From Bombyx mori (taxonomy: Eukaryota > Arthropoda > Insecta > Lepidoptera > Bombycidae), in assembly GCF_030269925.1 (NCBI RefSeq), contig NC_085108.1:4464001-4528000 (forward strand): 64,000 bases of DNA. The letters are read 5' to 3'. The translations under genes were made by a program, and so were the position numbers. Position 1 is the first letter of the stretch; each line of letters starts with the position of its first letter. This document shows, one piece after another, positions 55,667 through 64,000 of this stretch. Below the pieces are notes generated by a model. That model saw nothing but the letters and a program-made list of their open reading frames with translations, did no database searches and was not told where the DNA came from.

Positions 55667-56368
55667 TCTATATATATAAAAGAAAGTCGTGTTCGTTACA
55701 CTATTTATAACTCAAGAACGACTGAACTGATTTGGCTGAATATTGGTGAGGAGGTAGATTAGAACCAGCAGAAGGACATGGAATACTTTTTATCACATTC
55801 CCGTGGGACTTGACATAAAACGTGGTAACTACGACAAAACGCAACTGACAGCTAAACGTAATATTTATATTCTATGGTTAATTGTGTTAACTAGAGGTCC
55901 CGCAGTAGTCGAAATTCGACTATAATTGGAATTGTAAGTTTGTACACTATTATGATTGTATTTTATCCTTCTATATTCACAAATTTCGCTAAGACTACAC
56001 TATAAAAAATATTAACAAAGACAAACAATATTTAATCTCAATTTGACAACAGACGTCAAGAACAAAAGTTTGACAATAAATAGTATGCATGCGTGTGTGC
56101 GTCAAATACGGTGTAGTGTTTTCTTTACTGATTTAATGTATCTTTTATGCATTATTTTAAAAAAATATTAGCATTGTGCACTTCTTCTCTATATTCTCTT
56201 AAAGTGTGGAAAATTTCATACTCCTCCGTCCGCGCAATATTCGTAAAAAGGGATACAAAGTTTTTGCTTCACTTATTAATATATAGATTATAGTAGAATT
56301 TTGAAGTTGACTGGTTGATGTGTTTGAAACAAACCGTGTGGCGGAACAAAGTTCGCCGGGTCCGCAAG
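55667..56368 (+). mobile_element. HelC Helitron containing a HelA
   Basis: 5' end TC ('tctatatatataaaagaaag'), 'ctcaagaacgactgaactg', 'cccgtgggacttgacataaa'. After the nested HelA it resumes at 56288 and ends 'gttcgccgggtccgcaag' where CTAG is expected. Widespread lepidopteran repeat type. Confidence 0.7.
55891..56287 (-). mobile_element. HelA (Lep1-like) Helitron nested in HelC
   Basis: 'ctagaggtcccgcagtagtc' to 'attaatatataga', flanked A...T as Helitron insertion predicts. Several short internal deletions. Confidence 0.92.
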
Positions 56369-56639
56369 TATATACACAAGTGTACTTGAGATATATTAGG
56401 ATCTCATATTGTCGTTATCTATATTTGAATGCATCATCGCGGGAAGGTTGTCAGATGTCAAAATTGATATTATTTTGTACAGGTATGCATAAGAGGATAG
56501 TTTACGACAGGAAATTCCTGCGGCATAATAAATATCTTATACCTATACGAGTGTTACTGTGTTACTTATAATATTTTGTATTCAAGTTTAACAATATTTG
56601 GTATGTGTATGTGCATTACTATAATTCTCATGTTGTATT
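56369..56639. other. spacer
   Basis: Frame 56320-56571 (83 codons) starts inside HelC; not called as a gene. Confidence 0.4.
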
Positions 56640-56822
56640 TGTTATTTTAGCTGTTCTACACACACTCATCACTTTTAATTATTATTCTCTTAATCCTCTC
56701 GCAGGTCTGCTGGAAGAGATTTCTTAAAGAAATAAGCAGTGCCTTTGTACGTAATTTTCCTATTACTCTGTATTATGTCTTCTTTTCTGTGTGTACATAA
56801 AAAAATAAAAAAATAAAATAAA
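56640..56822 (+). repeat. probable LINE 3' UTR
   Basis: 'ctcgcaggtctgctggaaga', 'gatttcttaaagaaataagc', 'gtgcctttgtacgtaatttt' then an A-rich tail. This pattern ends many moth LINEs; assigned from memory. Confidence 0.55.
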
Positions 56823-57375
56823 AAATATTAATTTTAAGAAACAGTCGATTGCGCATTACGTATGTATAAGCTATATTAAAGTGCGGCAGCATGCGTAGTC
56901 ACGCCAGCAATCGGCTTTACGTGCGGCTATAGAAGTTTCACATCAGAAAGCGTATATATGTCATTCTCTGTGGATTCCAAAGCGGCTGAACCAATTTCGA
57001 TGAGGCTTTAAGGAAATCTTTAGGTGGGGCCAGCGGGTGTCCCTGCGAGGTTTGGTAGCGATTGGAACACTTTACTAAATATTTTAACTCTGCCATTGCC
57101 GGTCCCAAACCCGGATAAGAAAAGAGGAGGATTGGCGTCGGTATGCCACGTACCCGGCCGTAAAATGTCCGTCAATGTCCATAAAAGTAGTAGCAGTAGT
57201 AGTAGTAGTAGTAGTAAAAGTAGTAGTTTAGTATTCGATAGGTATGTCGGAATAATAAGCGCGATGTTAAGCCGTAAAAGCCTGGTTTTAATTTTAGTTT
57301 ACGACCCGTGAAAACCAAAGGCAAATTTTAGGATTGAGCATCTTTTTTATAATAATATAATAAATAACTGGGAAC
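56823..57375. other. spacer with a (agt)n microsatellite
   Basis: 57186-57226 is (agt)n with interruptions, giving poly-Ser in the frame 57024-57311. 'cggctgaaccaatttcgatg' near 56982 resembles Helitron 5' regions. No gene called. Confidence 0.5.
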
Positions 57376-57483
57376 AAATCATGTACGCTCATCCGGATCC
57401 AAATTAGGATACCCTGTGTTATGGGTACCAAACACTAATATACACACTTATATACGTTTAAATATGTATAGATAATAAACACC
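57376..57483. repeat. moth interspersed repeat fragment
   Basis: 'ggataccctgtgttatgggt', 'accaaacactaatatacac', 'tatgtatagataataaacac' is a sequence type I recall from moth genomes. Class unknown. Confidence 0.35.
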
Positions 57484-57588
57484 CAGTGCTCTGAGGAATT
57501 GTTTGAGATGATCCCCCAATCTCCTTTTATCATCGCACCTCCCGCCATCGGAGCAGAGTTCATCCATATTATCTGTAACCGCTGCGTT
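57484..57588 (+). mobile_element. LINE-J fragment
   Basis: 'agtgctctgaggaattgttt', 'tcatcgcacctcccgccatc', 'gagcagagttcatccat'. It stops abruptly where a Bm1 begins. Confidence 0.75.
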
Positions 57589-57832
57589 TAACCCGTCCGG
57601 ATTCACAAGAGGTCCTACCGCCAGTAATTACGCAAATTATAATTTTGCGGGTTTGATTTTTATTACACGATGTTATTCCTTCACCGTGGAGGTCAATAGT
57701 GAACATTTATTATTTTGTTAAGTAGGACATATTTCGTTAAAATAATTGGTACCTGCCTGCGGGATTCGAACATCGGTTCATCGCTAGATACGAATGCACC
57801 GGACGTCTTATCCTTTAGGCCACGACGACTTC
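57589..57832 (-). mobile_element. Bm1 SINE, head and middle
   Basis: 'gattcacaagaggtcctacc' to 'ggccacgacgacttcaaa'. Only the 5' half (tRNA-like head, middle, start of body) is present, a 3'-truncated form. Confidence 0.88.
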
Positions 57833-58677
57833 AAAAGTGTTCAAGTTTCAATTCGATCCGATAAAAGACACGCGGGTATTTTACGAACAAACACACACTA
57901 ATGAAGCATTCCTTATATATGTTATATTATATACTAGAACATTACTAGGGGAACGGATATTACATATGTTTTTACTTCGTGGGACGGGATTTTTTAAAGG
58001 ATATTTTGGGGAGACGAAAACAGTCACTAGTCTATTATGAAGTTAATTAAAGCAAAGGAGTAAAAAGAAGTTAAATCAAGTAACTGGTCACAAATCGCAA
58101 TTTTACCGAATTTAATGGGTTTTTTTATTATTAATTCAAACCTGAATTTAGGTGTGGTGTTTTAAATAAATGTTGTTTGCGATTGAAACTACAAGTTATT
58201 AAAGTTCGTTCGCGTTTTGATTTTTGCGGCCTATGAAACCCGTATATTAATTAATAACGACGGCACCAGAGTTTAACATATTCTCTAAGTACCCTCAAAT
58301 TTTGAATATTGATTGGTTTAAATTTATTATTTGAAAACACTATTTCTTTGATATTCTATGTATATTAAATATAAATTTCATTTTTCTTTATTACATACAG
58401 TCGTTCTGTAAGCCCTTTCATTAGGAGCGCTTTCTCCGCGAAAGCTTCTAATTAAAGAAATATAATTGCAAAGTATGAAAGTTAGCCACATGTTAATTCA
58501 ATATACGTACGACAGATGGCGTAATTAACCGCTAGGGTGACATTACAATAGACGGAGTTGAGGTGTGAACATAAGCGGAGGCGACTGCGATTTTATAACT
58601 TTTAAATCGAAGGTAAATCGATATTTTAAAATATCCGAAAATCTGAGTCACATTTCGATTGTTTGTATTTCCAAATA
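57833..58677. other. single-copy-looking spacer
   Basis: No gene or known repeat recognised. Confidence 0.45.
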
Positions 58678-58967
58678 TCTATATATATAAAAATAAATTG
58701 CTGTTCGTTAGTCTCGCTAAAACTCGAGAACGGCTGGACCGATTTGGCTAATTTTGGTCTTGAATTATTCGTGGAAGTCCAGAGAAGGTTTAAAGGGTAG
58801 ATAAATATGAAAATGCTCGGAATTAAATAAAAATAACAATTTTGTTTTTCCTTTGATGTGTCCCCCGTCGAACGGATTCCTTTTGTTTGTTTTAAGTTTA
58901 TTTTGTACACAGGCTTAGGTATTTTATTTATCGATTCAGGCACTACGAAGTCTGCCGGGTCAGTTAG
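58678..58967 (+). mobile_element. HelD non-autonomous Helitron
   Basis: 'tctatatatataaaaataaa' to 'ctgccgggtcagttag' (CTAG mutated to TTAG), flanked A...T. Full length (290 nt). Confidence 0.9.
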
Positions 58968-59025
58968 TAATTAAATAAAAAATACGTTTATTAAATAATT
59001 AGTTAATTTATATAAAGATTTTATT

Positions 59026-59271
59026 ACTGGTGGTAGGGCCTCTTGGGAGTCCACACGGGTAGGTACCACCACCCCGCCTATTTCCGCCGTGAAGCAGTAA
59101 TGCGTTTCGGTTTGAAGGGTGGGGCAGCCGTTGTGACTATATTGAGACCTTAGAACTATATCTCAAGGTGTGTGGCGCATTTACGTTGTAGATGTCTATG
59201 GGCTCCAGTAACCACTTAACATCAGGTGGGCTGTGAGCTCGTCCATCCATCTAAGCAATAAAAAAAAAAGC
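59026..59271 (+). mobile_element. Bm1 SINE
   Basis: 'attactggtggtagggcctc' to 'aagcaataaaaaaaaaag'. Complete body. Confidence 0.95.
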
Positions 59272-59529
59272 AAAAAATCTTTTAATAATGAATCGGTTAG
59301 GATTTCGGAAACTGGGTGTGTTTTATTAAAAAAAAAAACTTCACACTGAGACAGTCCAAGCGATTACGCCGTGCCATTATGATTTTCTTCTAAAACCCGA
59401 TCAAATCACACGTCACACTCACGATCACAAGCCGCAGCCTTCAAAACGAAACGCAAAAACCGCTTTCCGCTCCAATCCAGACCGCGTCTCGGCGGGAATA
59501 CTGAAAATAAAAAAAGTAATATTGAAACA
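59272..59529. other. CpG-richer spacer, partly old Bm1
   Basis: 59430-59480 ('cgcagccttcaaaacgaaac') looks like a decayed minus-strand Bm1. The rest is unassigned. Confidence 0.4.
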
Positions 59530-59694
59530 ATGGTTTTAACGAATGTGACTCAAGACAATGCGCCCTTGGGGCTGGAGCGCGTAATACCGAGGGCTCTCTG
59601 TGCTTTGGCTGATTTCAAGAGCACTCTGAGATCTGTTCAAGTGATCCTCGACTGTACCGGGCATGGTGAGCTGCATGCGGGCGGGTTTTTGTGA
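59530..59694 (+). CDS. possible small ORF or first coding exon (54 codons)
   Basis: ATG at 59530, stop at 59692-59694. The frame reads MVLTNVTQDNAPLGLERV, IPRALCALADFKSTLRSVQV, ILDCTGHGELHAGGFL. Composition is balanced and unlike the AT-rich frames around it. A good splice donor (catG|gtgagc) lies at about 59665, so it might be a first exon. I recognise no family; an old LINE fragment is an alternative. Confidence 0.25.
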   Translation: MVLTNVTQDNAPLGLERVIPRALCALADFKSTLRSVQVILDCTGHGELHAGGFL

Positions 59695-59751
59695 CAATTG
59701 ATGTGGTTAGTCCCAAAATCAATTTGTGTTACAAAATATTAGGAAATTCTT

Positions 59752-60149
59752 CTTTTTTTTATAGCTTAGTTGGGTCGACGAGCTCACAGCCCACCTGATG
59801 TTAAGTGGTTACTGGAACCCATAGACATCTACAACGTAAATGCGCCACCCACCCACCTAATATAAGTTCTAAGGTCTCAGTATAGTTACAACGGCTACCC
59901 CACCCTTCGAACCGAAACGCATTACTGCTTCACGGCGGAAATAGGCGGGGTGGTGGTACCTACCCGTGCGGACTCCCAAGAGGTCCTACCACCAGTGATT
60001 ACGCAAATTATAATTTTGCGGGTTTGGTTTTTATTAGACGATGCTATTCCTTCACCGTGGAAGTCAATCGTGAACATTTGTTGAGTACGTATTTCATTAG
60101 AAAAATTGGTACCCATCTGCGGGATTCGAACACCGGTGCATCGCTACAC
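59752..60149 (-). mobile_element. Bm1 SINE with 21-bp target duplication
   Basis: T tail, body, middle and part of the head ('gcgggattcgaacaccgg'). The sequence 'tgtgttacaaaatattagg' plus 'aa' occurs at 59725-59745 and 60150-60170, an exact 21-bp direct repeat flanking the insertion. The 5' end is truncated within the tRNA-like head. Confidence 0.93.
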
Positions 60150-60180
60150 TGTGTTACAAAATATTAGGAACATTATTTTA

Positions 60181-60500
60181 TATTTAATTTTTTCCCTTTC
60201 TATTCGCTAGTTGCCTAGGGGGCTAATTCAGTTGCGGCTGGACTGGTAGGTGAGCTCACGGGCTCAAACTGAGAAAATTTGCTAACATTAGCAAGAGCAG
60301 AGCTTCGCTGAATCTACCATCGGACCGGAATCGGGACCCACTGAGAAGATTCGGCGAGAAACTCAGTGGGCAGTGTCTATGGGTTAATTCACTCGTCGAG
60401 CCCTTCGTCGCAAGCGACGGGTTCGGCGAGGACGGCGACCGGTGCTTGTGGTACCTAAAAGTACCGTTAATGGATCGGGAGGATCCGTACTGACGTGTTT
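60181..60500 (-). repeat. Rep-F, long copy
   Basis: 'tttccctttctattcgctag', 'gaagatt' with 'gagaaactcagtgggcagt', 'tcgtcgagcccttcgtcgca', up to 'accgttaatggatcggga'. Covers the stem-loop and the basic C-terminal coding-like part. Confidence 0.82.
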
Positions 60501-61359
60501 AGGGCGAAACTGTCTATAAAGAACCTAGATTCTGCTCGTCCATACCTAACTAACATAACAGATAATAATAATAAAGTACTTTGTAATATATGTAATACAT
60601 AACTATAAATAAATACAATAAGAATCTCTACAGGAACAATTTGTAAATATGGCGCTGAAATTTTAGATCTCTCCACTTGTCGTAACTTAGTGCGTCACTC
60701 TAGAAGCTTCGGGAAGTGCTTCACTCGATTCGAAATGCTACTATTTTTCATTATTTACAACTAACGATACGATATTTTTTTATTCATACATAAATAGAGA
60801 ATCGTTTTTCTTATTTTAAGGCTTAAATCAGAATAATACGGAATTGAAAAAAATGCTTTTCTATTAAGTTGTATTTCAGTATGTAGAATAATGCTTCTGA
60901 TCGCTGCGAGCGCATATAGCGTTCCGGCATTATCATTATTAATCGGTAAACTTATGTAACAATTACGTTATGTTACCGTATGCTGTACATTACCTAATTG
61001 AATGCCAAAGTAAATCAAACAATTGTAAAAGTACTTTAATAAATTATGTTTGAGCCGAATGATTGAGTTTTGAACATATAGTTCGCAATTATATATTTTT
61101 TTTGTTTGATAAATTACTTTGCAATCACTGACGTGTAGTAAGTCTCGTGGTTTGGTAAGGGCGTGCCGCGTGCAAAGACGAGTTAGTTCGTCACCAATCA
61201 ATAACGTGTGTAGATATTAATTGTACAGTTTGTTAGCTTATGAATGCTGGCAGTACCGGTCATTATGGCAAAACTTCGGCGAGGCCTATATAGAGCGATG
61301 GACATCTGTCGGCTTATGTTGACACTGATGATCTGTTACTTAAGTATCTTTCAAATATA
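60501..61359. other. single-copy-looking spacer
   Basis: No gene or repeat recognised. Confidence 0.45.
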
Positions 61360-61774
61360 CTAGAGGTCCCGCAGTAGTCGAACTTCGACTATAGTTAATT
61401 GGAATTGTAAGTTTGTACACTATTATGGTTGTATTTTATACTTCTATAATCACAAATTTCGCCAAGACTACACTATAAAAAATATTAACAAAGACAAACA
61501 ATATTTAATCTCAATTTGACAACAGACGTCAAGAACAAAAGTTTGACAGTAAATAGTATGCATGCGTGTGTGCGTCGAATACATGGTATGTAGTGTGTGT
61601 AATGTTTTCTTTATTGATTTAATGTATATTTTATGCATTATTTAAAAAAAAATATTAGCATTGTGCACTCCTTCTCTATATTCTTTATAAGTGTGGAAAA
61701 TTTCATACTCCTCCGTCCGCGCAATTTTCGTAAAAAGGGATACAAAGTTTTTGCTTCACGTATTAATATATAGA
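61360..61774 (-). mobile_element. HelA (Lep1-like) Helitron
   Basis: 'ctagaggtcccgcagtagtc' to 'attaatatataga' before T. Near consensus. Confidence 0.93.
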
Positions 61775-61895
61775 TATCTCCGTAAAGAGTCCTGCGTAGG
61801 TTACGTTATACGAATTTCTCCAATGTTAACATATTTTGTTTACCACTTGCAAAACGTAGCAATAAAATTTCGATTTATTTATTTTATAAGTCTTT

Positions 61896-62336
61896 GAAGT
61901 CGTCGTGGCCTAAAGGATAAGATGTCCGGTGCATTCGTATATAGCGATGCAACGGTGTTCGAATCCCGCACGCGGGTACCAATTTTTCTAATGAAATACG
62001 TACTTAACAAATGTTCACGATTGACTTCCACGGTGGAGGAATAACATCGTGTAATAAAAATCAAATCCGCGAAATTCTAATTTGCGTAGTTACAGGGGGT
62101 AGGACCTCTTGTGAGTCCGCACGGGTAGGTACCACCACCCCGCCTATTTCTGCCGTGAAGCAGTAATTCGTTTCGGTTTGAAGAGTGGGGCAGCCGTTGT
62201 AACTATACTGAGACCTTAGAACTTATATCTCAAGGTGGGTGGCGGCATTTACGCTGTTGATGTCTATGGGCTCCGGTAGCCACTTGACACCAGGTGGGCT
62301 GTGAGCTCGTCCACACATCTAGGTAATAAAAAAAAT
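61896..62336 (+). mobile_element. Bm1 SINE, full length with tRNA-like head
   Basis: 'gaagtcgtcgtggcctaaag', B box 'ggtgttcgaatcccgcac', middle, body, end 'ctaggtaataaaaaaaat'. One of the most complete copies in the window. Confidence 0.94.
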
Positions 62337-62449
62337 TATATATGTCGGCGCAAATATGACTATTTACCTACTGATCATCAACTAATTACTCTGTGATAAG
62401 AAATTGATGTTAAACAGTCCCTTTTATTGTAATTTCAATACTTTAAAAT

Positions 62450-62497
62450 CTTGTAAACACGCTCACGTGTTTAATACTTGTAAACACGCTGACGTGT
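62450..62497 (+). repeat. 21-bp direct repeat upstream of a core promoter
   Basis: 62450-62470 and 62477-62497 match at 20 of 21 positions (core 'cttgtaaacacgct'). One copy ends in cacgtg, the other in gacgtg. Such repeats are typical of enhancer regions of LTRs, but this is inference. Confidence 0.75.
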
Positions 62498-62506
62498 ACG
62501 AAGTCC

Positions 62507-62571
62507 TATAAATACGGCCGTGCTGTCTAGCGTTTATTCATTCGTGTCCGAGCCGTAGTACAGTACGGATC
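62507..62571 (+). promoter_or_regulatory. candidate pol II core promoter (TATA, Inr, DPE)
   Basis: TATAAATA at 62507-62514; initiator TCATTC at 62538-62543 with A+1 at 62540; DPE-like GGATC at 62567-62571, exactly +28 to +32. The spacing matches the insect consensus. Two TGACGTCA sites lie downstream, near 62675 and 62689. Confidence 0.6.
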
Positions 62572-62910
62572 TCTCTGTAACGTTGTTATGCTTCTCGTGC
62601 AATATACGCAGTTCTCGTGAAGTTTTGTTTTGGAAGCCCAAACATGAGTCATCATCGAGAACTTAATGACCGTGACGTCAACAATGCTGACGTCACACTT
62701 TTTAAAAACATTCCTTCAGCGTTTCTCCTCCGTCATATATATTATCTTTTTCTTAATTTGAAGTTATTAAATTCAGTTGTTTTTGTTCACTACCTTCTCG
62801 TGCGTTGGGTCAACGGTGGAAGCATGTTTCGTTTTGTTTACCTGTCTTCTATAAACTATGTGGATGTTTGTACTGTTTGGCGAATAAACTAATATTGAAA
62901 CGGTTTGTGG
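62540..62910 (+). other. candidate short transcription unit, possibly a solo LTR
   Basis: Predicted start 62540 and poly(A) signal AATAAA at 62883-62888 define a transcript of about 370 nt. An ORF from ATG 62644 to 62892 (82 codons: MSHHRELNDRDVNNADVTLF...) has no recognisable domain. The order enhancer repeats, TATA, start, AATAAA fits an LTR (U3-R), but TG..CA ends and target duplication were not found. Confidence 0.4.
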
Positions 62911-62945
62911 CTAATTAAAAAAAACCTTTAAAGATCGTGGATTTT

Positions 62946-63185
62946 TACTGGTAGGACCTCTTGTGAGTCCGCACTGGTAGGTACCACCGCCCAGCTTATT
63001 TCTGCCATGAAGCAGTAATGCGTTTCTTTTTGAAAGGCGGGGCAGCCGTTGTAACTATACTGAGGCATTAGAATTTATATCTCAAGGTGGGTGGCGGCAT
63101 TTACGCTGTCGATGTCTATGGGCTCCGGTAGCCACTTAACACCAAGTGAGCCGTGAGCTCGTCCTCCATCTAAGCAACAAAAAGA
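62946..63185 (+). mobile_element. Bm1 SINE
   Basis: 'ttttactggtaggacctctt' to 'tctaagcaacaaaaagaaa'. Complete body, moderately diverged. Confidence 0.92.
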
Positions 63186-63187
63186 AA

Positions 63188-63312
63188 AATTCAGAAGCGC
63201 CCGATATAATTTGAAGATAGAAAAAATCGTACGATTTAAACGGTCGTATTGATTTTCTTTCGGGTACGCTGTCACTGAATGCTTTCAGAAGTGAGGAACA
63301 TTAACCAGAGAG
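63188..63312 (+). repeat. flank shared with 49326-49450
   Basis: 'aatcgtacgatttaaacgg', 'cgtattgattttctttcggg', 'acgctgtcactgaatgcttt'. Same order and same junction with the Bm1 tail as at 49326. Confidence 0.8.
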
Positions 63313-63482
63313 ACACGAAATTATTTGACAATAATTGTACGATTCCACCGGCTCCATTTGTAAATATAAATAGGCAAGTATTATTTATTTATATCATTTT
63401 TATCATTCATTAAAAACAGTGCAACTTTTTACAAAAAAAAATCTACTCCATTTGTGTTTGTATCATAGTTCAGCGGTGGATT
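63313..63482. other. short AT-rich spacer
   Basis: Nothing recognised. Confidence 0.4.
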
Positions 63483-63726
63483 TTTTATTTATTTATTGCT
63501 TAGATGGATGGACGAGCTCACAGCCCACCTGGTGTTAAGTGGTTACTGGAGCCCATAGACATCTACAACGTAAATGCGCCACCCACCTTGAGATATAAGT
63601 TCTAAGGTCTCAGTATAGTAAGAACGGCTGCCTCACCCTTCAAATCGAAACGCATTACTTCTACACGGCAGAAATAGGTGGTGGTATTTACCCGTGCGGA
63701 CTCACAAGACGTCCTACCACCAGTAA
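63483..63726 (-). mobile_element. Bm1 SINE
   Basis: 'ttttttatttatttattgct' to 'gacgtcctaccaccagtaaa'. Nearly complete body. Confidence 0.94.
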
Positions 63727-64000
63727 AACAGTCTTGGTGCTAAATATCTATATAAATTTAAACTTTTATAAGTCTGTATGTCAGTTCCCATAGTATAGGG
63801 AATTCTAGTTTGGGAAATTTTACACCAGGCTGACAGAGATTTCCCGTTACAGTTACGACAGAATTGTGGCAGCGAAACGGTATGTAGGTATTAGGAATTG
63901 CAATGCGCAGTGCACTGCTCTACCACTCGTGATAATATTGCAACCGAAGCTTGCTTGCGAAGCTAAAAACCACGGTGAGAACCGGCCATATAAAGTTGAT
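63727..64000. other. window-edge spacer
   Basis: Nothing recognised up to the window edge. Confidence 0.4.

Noticed and set aside
57024..57311. 95-codon frame with poly-Ser
   Set aside because: The serines come from an (agt)n microsatellite; no family similarity and no splice context.
60968..61201. 77-codon minus-strand frame
   Set aside because: AT-rich spacer; no splice, promoter or family support.

Overview
This window looks like nuclear DNA of a silk moth, most likely Bombyx mori or a close relative. The main reason is the density of the Bm1 SINE: I count 38 full, partial or decayed copies, recognisable by a head near 'actggtggtaggacctc' and a tail 'aagcaataaaa'. The window is AT-rich, has introns with GT..AG borders, and carries lepidopteran-type Helitrons (5' TC, 3' CTAG, inserted between A and T). 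No bacterial genes, operons or CRISPR arrays are present.

Layout. 1-1384: upstream flank, with a possible terminal exon of another gene at the very edge and a perfect 18-bp hairpin. 1385-6248: the only intact host gene I can defend, a five-exon gene for a 220-residue four-pass membrane protein of the LHFPL family (closest to LHFPL2). Its last intron is full of transposon pieces. 6249-64000: gene-poor DNA made largely of nested mobile elements, with single-copy-looking stretches at about 11.7-14.8, 16.9-17.8, 28.1-29.6, 31.1-32.0, 36.3-37.7, 45.3-46.1, 47.0-47.8, 57.8-58.7 and 60.5-61.4 kb.

Repeat families (names are mine unless noted): Bm1 SINE; SINE2, a second tRNA-derived SINE (2 copies); HelA (about 410-460 bp, resembling the element called Lep1), HelB, HelC, HelD and HelE, all non-autonomous Helitrons; LINE-J, 3' ends of a jockey/CR1-type LINE; RTE-type LINE pieces; one Daphne/CR1-type LINE 3' end with a 'gattt' tail; Rep-F, a 3'-end-like repeat with a strong stem-loop; Rep-FB, a foldback element; Rep-G, unclassified; a hAT MITE, a second MITE and an 854-bp terminal-inverted-repeat element. 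None of these copies appears to encode a full transposase or reverse transcriptase, so all must be moved by proteins made elsewhere.

I found no convincing new multi-gene system. The most interesting signals are: the foldback element whose central spacer faces either way in different copies; a three-deep nest (SINE2, then HelD, then the 854-bp element with subterminal repeats); a compact core promoter with TATA, Inr and DPE at textbook spacing plus a poly(A) signal at 62.45-62.9 kb (possibly a solo LTR); two Bm1 copies sharing the same 3' flank; and insertions whose target-site duplications can be read directly (8 bp for hAT in Bm1, 21 bp for a Bm1).
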